Shown here: positions 10,465 to 19,516 of the stretch, one piece after another
Numbering within the stretch: position 1 is the stretch's first letter
How the letters are laid out: each line of letters opens with the position of its first letter
Translations under genes and position numbers: made by a program
Assembly: GCF_900111155.1 (NCBI RefSeq)
Contig: NZ_FOGG01000006.1
Location: forward strand, 181,101-245,100
Direction of reading: 5' to 3'
Length of the DNA stretch: 64,000 nucleotides
Source of the DNA: Pedobacter rhizosphaerae
GTDB lineage: Bacteria; Bacteroidota; Bacteroidia; Sphingobacteriales; Sphingobacteriaceae
Notes under the pieces: model-generated
Databases searched by the model: none
Seen by the model: only the letters and a program-made list of their open reading frames with translations
Told to the model about the DNA's origin: nothing

Positions 10465-13400
10465 ATGAAAATATACAGCGTATTCTTCCGTGCGGTGCTC
10501 CTGGTTACTGTTCTAACCCAAAGTTTTAACGTTGCTCAGGCACAAAATGGCGATCAGATATTAGATGGGATTGGTGAAACCGGAATGAGTGCTCGCTACA
10601 TCTTCAATGGAGATGTTAAAGACTGGTCGAGAAATAATTTTCACGCCAAACTTCAAGGTACTGGAGCCAAATTCATAACTGATACTCGGTTTGGTCAGGT
10701 TTTATCTCTAACTGGAGAAAGCAATTCTTTTATTTCCATCCCCGGCGAAGTATTAACAGATATTGAATCACTCAGTATATCGGGATGGATATATCTGCGT
10801 TCAAAACAATCTGGCCAACGTTTTTTTGATTTTGGCAGAGATGTAAGCCAACATTTTTTTGCAGCCCCGGTTGGAACCAGTGCCCAGGAAGGTTTTCAGA
10901 CCTTTATCAGCACAAAGGAAACGAATAAAAAAGGAACCGCTTCTCCTGCCATCGAACTCAATAAATGGGTTTATCTTAGCATTGTGCTAGATGTTCCCTC
11001 CAAATCTATGCTCACCTATGTTGATAGTAAGCTTGTGTCCGAAATAAAAGGGATTCCACTGGATTTAACTACTGTATTTGATCAGCAATCAGCGAAAAAA
11101 AACTTGCTTTACATTGGAAAATCCTTTGCAACCGCAGATCCTTACCTTAATGCTTTGGTGCATGATTTTCGTATTTATCGTGTTCCACTAAGTGCAAGAC
11201 AGATTGCCGGAATTTATCGCAATGCGCAAAAAGGCAGTCAGGAAAGCACAGTAAACGTAGGTAAGCGTGAAGATGATCTTCCTAAATTTTCTCCAGGCAC
11301 CCCACAGCTTTACAATGCTTATTTAACCAGTGTGGCAGACGTAACGGTAGAAACTGTTGTAGGAAATTTACCCCGATTGCCAAGCTATGTATCTGGCACT
11401 TATAAGCATGATAAGAAAGGTCCGAAAGTACGGGTACTCTGGCCTTCACCAACCGATAACAGTACGGTTTTGAAGCCCGGCACTTACACCATTACCGGTC
11501 GTGTTGCCGGAACAAATTTTCAGCCAAAGGCAGTTGTAACCGTAAAGGAGACGAAAAAATCGACCGCCCCAACTTTAAAGTTGGAGGCATTTGCTTTAAA
11601 CCAGGTTACACTCCATAGTGATGCTCATGGCCATTCCACCAAGTTTATCGAAAATCGCGACAAATTTATCAATACACTGGCTAAAACTGATCCTAATTCA
11701 TTCCTCTATATGTTTCGCCATGCTTTCGGACAAAAACAGCCTGAGGGTGCCAAACCTTTGGGGGTGTGGGACAGTGAAGACACCAAATTAAGGGGACATG
11801 CTACAGGCCACTACCTTTCGGCAATTGCGCAAGCCTATGCAGGTACCGGATATGATAAAGCACTTCAAGCCAACTTCTCCAAAAAAATGGAATATATGGT
11901 GAATACCCTGTATGATTTATCGCAGTTGTCTGGAAAAGCTAAAAGTGCAGGTGCTCCTTTCATCTCCGATCCAAAAGCGGTGCCACATGGTCCCGGCAAA
12001 TCAGATTATGATTCAGATTTAAGTGAAGCAGGCATTCGTACCGATTATTGGAACTGGGGAAAAGGATTTATCAGTGCCTATCCGCCCGATCAATTTATCA
12101 TGCTAGAAAACGGAGCAAAATACGGTGGACAAAAGAACCAGGTTTGGGCACCATATTACACCTTGCATAAAATTTTGGCGGGCTTAATGGATGTGTATGA
12201 AGTGAGTGGAAATAAAAAAGCCCTTGAAATAGCCACCAACATGAGCGATTGGGTATATGCCCGCTTAAGTCAGCTACCACAAGAAACATTGATAAAAATG
12301 TGGAATACCTATATTGCCGGTGAGTTTGGTGGGATGAACGAATCTATGGCACGCCTGTACCGCATTACCGGGCAACAGAACTACCTCAAAACGGCGCAAT
12401 TATTTGATAACATTAAAGTGTTCTATGGCGATACTGCACATTCGCATGGATTAGCTAAAAATGTAGATATTTTTCGTGGCCTGCACGCCAACCAGCACAT
12501 TCCACAAATTGTTGGAAGCATAGAAATGTACCGTGTTTCCCATAATCCTGAATATTACAGCATAGCTGATAACTTCTGGAATAAAATGGTGAGTGATTAT
12601 ATGTATAGCATTGGTGGAGTTGCAGGTGCACGTAATCCGGCAAATGCAGAATGCTTTGTTGCTCAACCCGGCACCTTATATGAAAATGGTTTCTCCGAAG
12701 GCGGACAAAACGAAACCTGTGCTACTTATAACATGCTCAAATTAACAGGAGATTTGTTTCTCTTCGATCAGCGTGCAGAGCTAATGGATTATTATGAACG
12801 AGGATTATACAATCATATATTGGCTTCTGTAGCTGAAAATAGCCCTGCAAATACCTATCACGTTCCCCTCAGACCGGGTTCTGTTAAACAATTTGGTAAT
12901 GGCGACATGACTGGCTTCACCTGCTGCAACGGTACGGCTATAGAAAGCAGTACCAAATTGCAAAATTCAATTTACTTTAAAAGCAAAGATAACCAGGCGC
13001 TTTATGTGAATTTATATATTCCTTCAACACTTCAATGGACAGCGCGAAAAATTACTGTAGAGCAAACCACAAACTTCCCTAAAGAAGATAATACCCGATT
13101 AACCATTAGAGGCAATGGAAAATTTGATCTTAATGTACGCGTACCGGGCTGGGCAACTAAGGGATTTTTTGTAACCATTAATGGCAAAGCCGAAAAGCTT
13201 AAGGCCAACCCTGGCTCCTACTTAAAAATTAGCCGTACATGGAAAGATGGTGATGTTATAGAACTGAAAATGCCTTTCCAATTCCACTTGGATCCTGTAA
13301 TGGATCAGGAGAATATCGCCAGTTTGTTTTACGGCCCAATATTATTAGCGGCACAAGAACTAGAAGCAAGAAAAGATTGGCGTAAAATAACCTTAGATGC

Positions 13401-13530
13401 TGGCGATATCAGTAAAACCATTCAAGGCGATCCTGAAAAACTAGAATTTACCATTGACAATGTTCTTTTCAAGCCATTCTATGAAACTTATGGCCGCCAT
13501 TCTGTTTACCTGGATGTTACCTTAAAATAG
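10465..13530 (+). CDS. GH127-type beta-L-arabinofuranosidase with N-terminal LamG-like domain
   Basis: 1021 residues, long for GH127 (usually 600-800) because of added modules. Residues 1-27 are a signal peptide (ending AQAQN). Residues about 40-255 look like a LamG/concanavalin-like fold (LSISGWIYLRS, VHDFRIYRVPLSARQIAGIY). Residues about 310-372 look like a bacterial Ig-like module. From about 390 onward is the DUF1680/GH127 (alpha/alpha)6 barrel. The zinc-thiolate site of HypBA1-type enzymes is present: Glu750 and Cys752 in QNETCATYN, Cys820-Cys821 in GFTCCNGT, one being the nucleophile. The family releases beta-L-arabinofuranose from plant glycoproteins and arabinans; here it is probably periplasmic or surface bound. 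Confidence 0.92.
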   Translation: MKIYSVFFRAVLLVTVLTQSFNVAQAQNGDQILDGIGETGMSARYIFNGDVKDWSRNNFHAKLQGTGAKFITDTRFGQVLSLTGESNSFISIPGEVLTDIESLSISGWIYLRSKQSGQRFFDFGRDVSQHFFAAPVGTSAQEGFQTFISTKETNKKGTASPAIELNKWVYLSIVLDVPSKSMLTYVDSKLVSEIKGIPLDLTTVFDQQSAKKNLLYIGKSFATADPYLNALVHDFRIYRVPLSARQIAGIYRNAQKGSQESTVNVGKREDDLPKFSPGTPQLYNAYLTSVADVTVETVVGNLPRLPSYVSGTYKHDKKGPKVRVLWPSPTDNSTVLKPGTYTITGRVAGTNFQPKAVVTVKETKKSTAPTLKLEAFALNQVTLHSDAHGHSTKFIENRDKFINTLAKTDPNSFLYMFRHAFGQKQPEGAKPLGVWDSEDTKLRGHATGHYLSAIAQAYAGTGYDKALQANFSKKMEYMVNTLYDLSQLSGKAKSAGAPFISDPKAVPHGPGKSDYDSDLSEAGIRTDYWNWGKGFISAYPPDQFIMLENGAKYGGQKNQVWAPYYTLHKILAGLMDVYEVSGNKKALEIATNMSDWVYARLSQLPQETLIKMWNTYIAGEFGGMNESMARLYRITGQQNYLKTAQLFDNIKVFYGDTAHSHGLAKNVDIFRGLHANQHIPQIVGSIEMYRVSHNPEYYSIADNFWNKMVSDYMYSIGGVAGARNPANAECFVAQPGTLYENGFSEGGQNETCATYNMLKLTGDLFLFDQRAELMDYYERGLYNHILASVAENSPANTYHVPLRPGSVKQFGNGDMTGFTCCNGTAIESSTKLQNSIYFKSKDNQALYVNLYIPSTLQWTARKITVEQTTNFPKEDNTRLTIRGNGKFDLNVRVPGWATKGFFVTINGKAEKLKANPGSYLKISRTWKDGDVIELKMPFQFHLDPVMDQENIASLFYGPILLAAQELEARKDWRKITLDAGDISKTIQGDPEKLEFTIDNVLFKPFYETYGRHSVYLDVTLK

Positions 13531-13849
13531 TTCATTAGGCATTGATACAATGGATTAAGTACTGAAAGCTTTTAATAAAAATATACCCTAACACCCCATA
13601 TAAAAATTAAGGCTGGTATGCTTATCGCCAATAATCTCTTAGATCTGCGGGAATTAATTTGGATTAGTTTCCCGCAAATAAAAGCAGATATAACTTTAGT
13701 AAATACCATTGTTGTTTGTGCCGATCAAAGCATCATCAAGGTTATTGATTTAGCCTGAAAGCCGCTTCAACTCGCAATCTGGCCTAGCATAGAACGAAAT
13801 CTTAGATATTTGTAATACTGATAAAAAATTCAACATTAGCGATGCCCCA
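13531..13849. other. 319-bp gap between convergent genes with a TGCGGGAA palindrome
   Basis: No gene is visible. The gap contains an inverted repeat TGCGGGAA (13646-13653) / TTCCCGCA (13669-13676) with a 15-base loop. A sister palindrome occurs at 16869-16897, also between convergent genes. Confidence 0.6.
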
Positions 13850-14236
13850 TCACATATAAAACACGTTGAATTTATGCCCGTCAGGATCGGCAAATACAAA
13901 ACCATAATATCCCTCCCCAAACTCAGCCGGCGCCGATACAATTTTCCCGCCAGCGCTTTCTACTTCCGCTGCCCATTTATCCACCTCATCCTGGCTCTCA
14001 GCAGAAAGGGTAAAGATGATTTCGTTGGCAATATGTGCATCAGAAATTTCAATATCTACATTCGCCTTTAGCTTTTCTGTTAAAAAAAAGTGTATAATAA
14101 AGTTATCCTCCCCAACAAAAAAGCTTGTCAAATCAGAAGATCTTCCGTTAGATTTAAATCCCAATGCGGAATAAAATTTTGTAGTCCGGTCTAAATCACT
14201 TACCGTTAAATTTGACCATATTTTCCTAGGTTTCAT
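13850..14236 (-). CDS. VOC superfamily (glyoxalase/bleomycin-resistance-like) protein
   Basis: About 128 residues from the ATG at 14236. An upstream ATG at 14332 would add a 32-residue leader unlike the family, so I prefer MKPRKIWSNLTVSDLDRTTKFY. The sequence has the paired beta-alpha-beta-beta-beta layout: YSALGF near the start, and GYYGFVFADPDGHKFNVFY at the end, close to the PhnB/lactoylglutathione-lyase-like subgroup used in many small dioxygenase-fold proteins. The substrate is unknown. A second VOC gene of similar type lies 3 kb away at 16949; both may be paralogues. Confidence 0.85.
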   Translation of the reverse strand: MKPRKIWSNLTVSDLDRTTKFYSALGFKSNGRSSDLTSFFVGEDNFIIHFFLTEKLKANVDIEISDAHIANEIIFTLSAESQDEVDKWAAEVESAGGKIVSAPAEFGEGYYGFVFADPDGHKFNVFYM

Positions 14237-14372
14237 ATCGATGTTTTTTTTAGAAAATTTGATTAAAGTTAACGAAATACGAAGGAACACTTGAGGTGCA
14301 GAAGAGACATTTAACGGGGGATTTTGTGTCAAGGTGTGTAACCTTAATCACTTAAAATCATGAAGAAATCCT

Positions 14373-14410
14373 AGATAAAAAAAAGCCTTAACAATCTCTC
14401 GCTAAGGCTT
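14373..14410 (-). terminator. Rho-independent terminator of the ABC-F gene
   Basis: On the minus strand AAGCCTTA...TAAGGCTT (14403-14410 and 14383-14390) is an 8-bp stem followed by a run of T, 27 bp past the stop of the ABC-F gene. Confidence 0.85.
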
Positions 14411-14436
14411 CAGTATAATTTTAGTTTCAAAAAGAT

Positions 14437-16071
14437 TTAATTTTTCTCTATTTCTTTTAAGCTATCCATTTTCTTGTAAGCCAAAAATCCTTTAATATCT
14501 TCAAAATGTTCACGAACGCGTTTATTACCAAATTCGAATACTTTATTTACCAACCCATCTAAAAAATCCCTGTCGTGCGAAACCAGAATCAGCGTTCCGT
14601 CAAAATCCTTTAAGGCATCTTTAATAATATCCTTGGTTTTCATATCCAAATGGTTAGTTGGCTCATCCAGTATTAAAACGTTTACCGGTTCTAGCAACAG
14701 CTTGATCATGGCTAAACGGGTTTTCTCTCCACCAGAAAGCACCTTAACTTTTTTAGTTGTATCATCACCGCTAAACATAAAAGCACCCAAAAGGTCTTTA
14801 ATTTTTATAGTGCCATCGGTTAAAGGAATCTGGTCTATGGTTTCGAATACAGTTAAGCTCTCATCCAGCAATGCCGCCTGATTTTGTGCAAAGTAGCCAA
14901 TTTTGGCATTATGCCCCACTTTTAAGCCCCCTTCAAAATCAATCTCGTTCATAATGGCTTTGATCATGGTCGACTTACCTTCTCCATTTTTACCTACAAA
15001 GGCCACTTTCTCTCCACGTTCAATCACCATAGATGCTTTATCGAACACCACATGGTCTCCATAAGTTTTGGTTAACTCTTCTACCATTACAGGGTATTGG
15101 CCAGAACGTGGCGAAGGCGGAAATTTCAAACGCAATGCTGAAGTGTCCACCTCATCAATCTCAATAATTTCTAGTTTTTCGAGCATCTTTACGCGCGATT
15201 GTACCTGCAATGTTTTTGAGTAGGTACCCCTAAAGCGATCTATAAACTCCTGGTTATCGGCAATGAAACGTTGTTGTTCTTCATAAGCCTTCAACTGATG
15301 TACGCGGCGATCTGCACGCAATTGAAGATAATGACTGTATTTTGCCTTGTAATCGTATATTCTACCCATGGTAACCTCGATGGTACGATTGGCAATATTA
15401 TCTACAAAGGCACGGTCGTGAGAAATTACCATAACCGCATTGGCCGAGTTAATTAAGAAATCTTCCAGCCATTGTATACTTTCAATATCCATGTGGTTGG
15501 TAGGCTCATCGAGCAGGATAAGATCAGGTTTCTTTAACAGGATCTTCGCCAACTCAATACGCATACGCCATCCACCAGAAAACTCTGAAGTTTGGCGAGA
15601 AAAGTCCTTGCGTTCAAAGCCTAAGCCCTTTAACACCTTTTCTACCTCTGCATCATAATTTACCTCTTCTATAGAATAAAATTTCTCGCTCAGTTCCGAT
15701 ACCCGCTCAATCAGCTTCATGTAGTCGTCACTCTCGTAATCCGTACGAATAGTCAGTTGCTCATTCAGCTCATCGAGTTCTTTTTGCATCTGGTTAACTT
15801 CTTCAAAGGCCTTCATCGCTTCTTCAAAAACAGTCACCTTATCCTGGGTAAGCAAGTGCTGTGGCAAATAGGCTATAACCGCATCCTTCGGACCAGTTAC
15901 ATTACCTGAAGTAGGCTTGGCAACATCGGCAATAATTTTCAGGATTGTGGATTTGCCTGCACCATTTTTACCCATCAGGGCAATTTTATCGTTCTCGTTT
16001 ATCGAAAAGGTTACATCGCTAAAGAGGGTAGTTCCGCCGAATGAAACGGAAATATTATTTACATTAATCAC
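14437..16071 (-). CDS. ABC-F family ATP-binding protein
   Basis: Two fused ABC domains without membrane segments. The first has Walker A GKNGAGKST, signature SGGWRMRIELAKILL and Walker B LILLDEPTNHMD; the second has GKNGEGKST, SGGEKTRLAMIKLLL and VLILDEPTNHLD. Between them is the charged linker (about 240-310) typical of ABC-F. Such proteins act on the ribosome (translation factors of the EttA/Uup/YbiT group, some giving antibiotic protection). Start: an ATG at 16098 would add nine residues; I prefer the GTG at 16071, which gives the usual MINVNNISVSFGG beginning. Nothing points to a specific resistance role. It has its own terminator. Confidence 0.92.
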   Translation of the reverse strand: MINVNNISVSFGGTTLFSDVTFSINENDKIALMGKNGAGKSTILKIIADVAKPTSGNVTGPKDAVIAYLPQHLLTQDKVTVFEEAMKAFEEVNQMQKELDELNEQLTIRTDYESDDYMKLIERVSELSEKFYSIEEVNYDAEVEKVLKGLGFERKDFSRQTSEFSGGWRMRIELAKILLKKPDLILLDEPTNHMDIESIQWLEDFLINSANAVMVISHDRAFVDNIANRTIEVTMGRIYDYKAKYSHYLQLRADRRVHQLKAYEEQQRFIADNQEFIDRFRGTYSKTLQVQSRVKMLEKLEIIEIDEVDTSALRLKFPPSPRSGQYPVMVEELTKTYGDHVVFDKASMVIERGEKVAFVGKNGEGKSTMIKAIMNEIDFEGGLKVGHNAKIGYFAQNQAALLDESLTVFETIDQIPLTDGTIKIKDLLGAFMFSGDDTTKKVKVLSGGEKTRLAMIKLLLEPVNVLILDEPTNHLDMKTKDIIKDALKDFDGTLILVSHDRDFLDGLVNKVFEFGNKRVREHFEDIKGFLAYKKMDSLKEIEKN

Positions 16072-16231
16072 AGTATGGAAATATTGAATTGTTGGCAAAG
16101 ATAGGAGAAAGAGATTGGATTATGCAGAGAGAAATACAAGTGATGATATAAGCTTTTACGATTCCCTTGCCCTGTAATGCTTGCCCAAACAATAAATTGG
16201 CAGAACTGTTAAAGAAAAATAACCCTACACT

Positions 16232-16744
16232 ATGAAATACCTTTTTGCATTACTTTTCATTTCAACACTTTTTTCTTGCCAATCTAGAAAAGCACAAAAA
16301 TATGCTACCCTACTCGACTCAACCGAAAGGAAGGTATTTCATATCCTGATCGATAAAAATGTGGAAGATAAAAGGCTGGAAGCACTGATTGCCAAAAAAC
16401 CAGACTTAGCGCTTGCACTGGCAAAAAAGCAGGCCAACGCATTAAAGGAAGTTGTTGCAACGATGGCGAAGGCAGATGTAGATGATTTACAAAATGCAAA
16501 GCCTCTAAAACTAATTACTACCGATTACTATAAATCCATACTCCGCTTAAAAGAAATGGACATTCAGGAGGCACAACTCATGTCTATCTCGCTGGAGCGT
16601 GACCACACAAAAGCACAAAAAGCGCAAGAGGAGGCTTTTGAGCTGGCACGGAGAAAATTAAAAATGCACAGGGATTTGGGTACTCTTGATCAGGCCAGGC
16701 AAGTTGCAATGACTAAGTTTAAAGAAACCAACAAAATTGATTAA
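16232..16744 (+). CDS. Small predicted lipoprotein, unknown function
   Basis: 170 residues. The N-terminus MKYLFALLFISTLFSC is a lipoprotein signal with the acylated Cys at 16. The remainder is charged and strongly helical (KKPDLALALAKKQANALKEV; KAQKAQEEAFELARRKLKM), possibly coiled-coil, with no other Cys and no known catalytic motif. It is divergent from the ABC-F gene and convergent with a VOC gene, so it is probably transcribed alone. I do not recognise a family. Confidence 0.7.
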   Translation: MKYLFALLFISTLFSCQSRKAQKYATLLDSTERKVFHILIDKNVEDKRLEALIAKKPDLALALAKKQANALKEVVATMAKADVDDLQNAKPLKLITTDYYKSILRLKEMDIQEAQLMSISLERDHTKAQKAQEEAFELARRKLKMHRDLGTLDQARQVAMTKFKETNKID

Positions 16745-16868
16745 CCAATATTTTCATAAAATTAAGGCTAGTTAGATTACCGTATCTTTCAAAAAGATAA
16801 GTTTAAACCAAGAGTGTTTTACGTGCAGCCAAACGAGTTAAAAGCCAATCTGCGAAAATCAATTTTAA

Positions 16869-16897
16869 TCTGCGGGAGATAGACGCTTTCCCGCAGA
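16869..16897. repeat. TCTGCGGGA palindrome between convergent genes
   Basis: TCTGCGGGA (16869-16877) and TCCCGCAGA (16889-16897) form a perfect 9-bp inverted repeat with an 11-base loop, similar to the one at 13646-13676. It could fold in RNA from either strand, but only short A/T runs follow, so it may be a dispersed REP-like element more than a terminator. Confidence 0.65.
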
Positions 16898-16948
16898 CTA
16901 AAAAAGATCAAAAGCTAAACCTCAACATTTGCTATTAAGTATTAATAT

Positions 16949-17362
16949 CTAGCCCTGATGTTCAGGCATGCCATCAGGGTTCATCCATACAAATTCCCAA
17001 TGATGACCATCAAGATCATCAAAGCTATGCTGATACATAAAACCGTAATCGCTGGCCTCATTAGGTATTGTGGCTCCGGCGGCCACTGCTTTCTCTACCA
17101 TTTCGTTAACGGCATCCTTACTATCTGCTGATAGCGCAATAGAACACTCTACCGCTTTATGCGCATCAACAATTTGCTTTTTGGTAAAGGTTTGAAAGTA
17201 AGTCTCTGTTAAGAGCATAACATAAATGGTATCACTAATAACCATGCAGGTTGCATTCTCGTCGGTAAATTGGGGGTTAAAGGTATAACCAAGTTTGGTG
17301 AAAAATGCTACAGACAGGTCAAGGTCTTTAACGGATAAGTTCACAAAAATTTGTGTTGCCAT
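16949..17362 (-). CDS. VOC family protein
   Basis: About 137 residues from the ATG at 17362 (MATQIFVNLSVKDLDLSVAFF). A longer frame from 17389 adds nine unlikely residues. It resembles the bleomycin-resistance/glyoxalase-like subgroup often annotated as extradiol dioxygenase: FFTKLGYTFNPQF near the start, a central AVECSIALSADSKDAV segment and a C-terminal DLDGHHWEFVWMNPDG with candidate metal residues His and Glu. The substrate is unknown. The gene stands alone between a lipoprotein gene (convergent) and the Fic gene (same strand, about 200 bp away). Confidence 0.87.
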   Translation of the reverse strand: MATQIFVNLSVKDLDLSVAFFTKLGYTFNPQFTDENATCMVISDTIYVMLLTETYFQTFTKKQIVDAHKAVECSIALSADSKDAVNEMVEKAVAAGATIPNEASDYGFMYQHSFDDLDGHHWEFVWMNPDGMPEHQG

Positions 17363-17559
17363 AATTGTTTTCTGATTTAGTATATTCAAATGTACAGCAA
17401 TGCACCTTACATAGAAATATCCAAAAACGACAACTTAAGGGGTTAAATGCGACGATGTTAGTGTTGCTGATTTTTCCTTTTTTTAAAGAATAGAAATGGG
17501 AATAAAGATACAATTGAACAAGGTTAATGTCGGGCTAGTGGTTCAAACAGAATTGAAAT

Positions 17560-18345
17560 TTAAAAACTAGCCGGAAGCATCAATAAAAATGGCATTGAAT
17601 TACTGTAATCCAATTCAAAATATTCTAATCCTAGTTTACGAATATTAGTGTAATACAACTCATGTTGATCATAGTAATATCTTTCGCTGGGTAAATACCA
17701 GGCTCTTTGCCCTAACTTTTCAGCTAAAAACCATTTTTCAATTAATCTTACGCTCCTGCCATTTCCGTCGTTCCAGGGATGGATTTTTACAAAGACCAAA
17801 TGAATCATTGCGGCATAGAAAAATGTTTCTTCAATTGACAAATTCGCATTAATTAATGTTTCAAGGTCAAGATAAAATTTTTGCATTTCAACAGGAATGT
17901 CGAAGGGTAATGCTGCTACATATTCAATTTTTCCATCAGGTGTAGAAACATACATATTTTGCGTTCTAAAATTTCCTTGTGCCGATTTATTTAGAATATG
18001 CCTGCTTAACAACCGGTGGGCTTCTGCTATGTTTTCTTTAGATAACCTATTATGCTGAGCAAAGATATAGGCATCATACAAGTCATCAATTTTCTGTGTG
18101 TAATCTGCTCGAAAAGGAATACCATCTCGTTTGTGTTTGATAAAAGAATCCAATTCTATGCGCTCTCCTTCAATCTTACTGGAGAATACGGAAGAAACTG
18201 AAGTGTAAAAACTAAAATTTACAGTGGAAAGTTCTGCATCTCTTAACTGTTCGAACATGACGTTAAGATGGTATGGCAACTGCTGAAGGTAGCTGTCTAA
18301 TAGTTGATTCGGAATAATCTTTAGATCTACTGACATAACCGACAA
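17560..18345 (-). CDS. Fic family protein (AMPylase-like), self-inhibited type
   Basis: 261 residues, complete. The catalytic Fic loop is HPWNDGNGR at 189-197 (His189 is the catalytic base, Asp193 coordinates Mg). An N-terminal SSKIEG at 55-60 fits the inhibitory-helix motif (S/T)xxxE(G/N), which makes this a class II Fic protein that is restrained in cis. The Fic_N-like helical region precedes the core. Such enzymes transfer AMP or other nucleotide moieties to Ser/Thr/Tyr of proteins; the target is not predictable. No separate antitoxin gene is adjacent, consistent with built-in inhibition. An internal ATG at 18336 is an alternative start. It lies just downstream of tRNA-Leu on the same strand. 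Confidence 0.92.
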   Translation of the reverse strand: MSVMSVDLKIIPNQLLDSYLQQLPYHLNVMFEQLRDAELSTVNFSFYTSVSSVFSSKIEGERIELDSFIKHKRDGIPFRADYTQKIDDLYDAYIFAQHNRLSKENIAEAHRLLSRHILNKSAQGNFRTQNMYVSTPDGKIEYVAALPFDIPVEMQKFYLDLETLINANLSIEETFFYAAMIHLVFVKIHPWNDGNGRSVRLIEKWFLAEKLGQRAWYLPSERYYYDQHELYYTNIRKLGLEYFELDYSNSMPFLLMLPASF

Positions 18346-18361
18346 TTAAGCTTTAAGTTAC

Positions 18362-18390
18362 AAAAAAGCCTCCGATTTCTCGAAGGCTTT
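18362..18390 (-). terminator. Terminator downstream of tRNA-Leu
   Basis: On the minus strand AAAGCCTTCGAG...CTCCGAGGC-like arms (AAAGCC at 18385-18390, GGCTTT at 18366-18371) form a hairpin followed by a T-run, 9 bp after the tRNA 3' end. Confidence 0.75.
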
Positions 18391-18398
18391 AAAGCTAG

Positions 18399-18478
18399 TA
18401 CCCGGAGCCGGAGTCGAACCGGCACGGTTTCCCACAGGTGTTTGAGACCAGCGCGTCTACCAATTCCGCCATCCGGGC
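18399..18478 (-). tRNA. tRNA-Leu, anticodon CAA
   Basis: Read on the minus strand, GCCCGGATGGCGGAATTGG begins the acceptor and D arm, the anticodon loop is CT-CAA-AC, a long variable arm follows (class II tRNA), the T arm has GGTTCGACTCC, and the acceptor closes with TCCGGGT plus discriminator A. The CCA end is not encoded. The CAA anticodon reads UUG. The anticodon stem has one T-T mismatch by my pairing. Confidence 0.92.
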
Positions 18479-18566
18479 ATGTGTTGGACGGGGATGCAAA
18501 TGTAGGCAACGAAAGCGAAAAAGCAAAAAATATTTTCACTTTGATTTAAAATATTTGATAACCTAC

Positions 18567-18878
18567 TTACAAACTGCCATTTACATTTTCAGCACGTTCA
18601 TCTTTAAGCTTCCTATCCACAATAAAAGGGGCAAAAGGCAATAAAGAAGCTAGAAATATCAACACCGCTTTACCAAATTTCCATTTTTGTTCTTGCCAGG
18701 CCATCACCAATAAAGCGGCGTATAAAACGAATAAAAGACCATGCGCCCAGCCGGTGTATTTAACCGCCAAAGGCATATTGGCAAAATACTTTAGCGGCAT
18801 TGCCACAAATAATAAAAGGAGGTACGAAATGCCTTCTGCAACGGCTACTTTACGAAATAAGGAAACGGTACTGTTCAT
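18567..18878 (-). CDS. DUF3817 family small integral membrane protein
   Basis: 103 residues with three hydrophobic segments (about 13-32, 42-60 and 69-88). The pattern VAVAEGISYLLLLFVAMPLKY and WAHGLLFVLYAALLVMAW matches DUF3817/YdzA-like inner-membrane proteins. Function unknown. It is followed on the same strand by the tRNA gene, and 87 bp separates it from the end of hscB upstream. Confidence 0.85.
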   Translation of the reverse strand: MNSTVSLFRKVAVAEGISYLLLLFVAMPLKYFANMPLAVKYTGWAHGLLFVLYAALLVMAWQEQKWKFGKAVLIFLASLLPFAPFIVDRKLKDERAENVNGSL

Positions 18879-18965
18879 GATCTGATTGTTTTCCCGAAAA
18901 TACCGTAAAGCGATTAGGGTGCAAAAACTAATATTTGTTTTTACATTCCGGTGTCCATCAAAGGC

Positions 18966-19505
18966 TTAAGGCTGCTGTAACTTCTCTTGGATACGGGCTA
19001 CGTATTTCTGGCGATAGAAAATATCTTTAATAGTAGCCAAAACGCTTTCCTTGTCTGTGTTGCTGGTATCGTAAGCCTGGGTTAAATGTTCCAATTCATG
19101 ATCCAGACCTTTTGCAATTTCAGCAACATCTTCTTTCAATTGATTGATTTTTGCTGCATCCGGTTCAAATTCCAAATCCATCAGGGCCTCATTAATATCC
19201 ATCATATCCATTAAAAAATCCTGAGGCAATTTATATCCCTCGTCTGTTTCTACTATACCCAAAAGTTCTAAAACGTATTTTAAGCGCCTTTGAGGGCTAG
19301 TTAGCACCTGATAAGCCTTATTATTCAAGGTAGACAGCTCCAGTACCTCTTGCTGCTTCTCATCCGATTCATTGGCGAAAAAATCTGGGTGATACTTCTT
19401 GCTATTAGCATAGAACTGTAGTTTGATGGCATTCAGATCCGGATTAAAAGCTACCGGTATATGATAAAACTCAAAATAATTGGGAAGAGATTTGTATTCA
19501 GTCAT
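18966..19505 (-). CDS. hscB: HscB, Fe-S cluster assembly co-chaperone
   Basis: 179 residues from the ATG at 19505. A frame extending to 19574 runs back through the rseP terminator and is unlikely. It begins with a J domain: NYFEFYHIP, then HPD at 39-41 in SKKYHPDFF, and LNNKAYQVLTSPQRRLKYVLELLG, which matches HscB rather than DnaJ. The C-terminal helical domain (about 85-170) binds the IscU scaffold; the protein delivers it to an Hsp70 partner. No iscU or hscA is adjacent. IscX and a 2Fe-2S ferredoxin occur 36 kb away in this window. Confidence 0.92.
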   Translation of the reverse strand: MTEYKSLPNYFEFYHIPVAFNPDLNAIKLQFYANSKKYHPDFFANESDEKQQEVLELSTLNNKAYQVLTSPQRRLKYVLELLGIVETDEGYKLPQDFLMDMMDINEALMDLEFEPDAAKINQLKEDVAEIAKGLDHELEHLTQAYDTSNTDKESVLATIKDIFYRQKYVARIQEKLQQP

Positions 19506-19516
19506 GGGTTCTTGAA

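Noticed and set aside
14437..16071. The ABC-F gene as an antibiotic resistance determinant.
   Set aside because: ABC-F proteins of this general type are common housekeeping translation factors; nothing in the sequence I can see marks the resistance subgroup.
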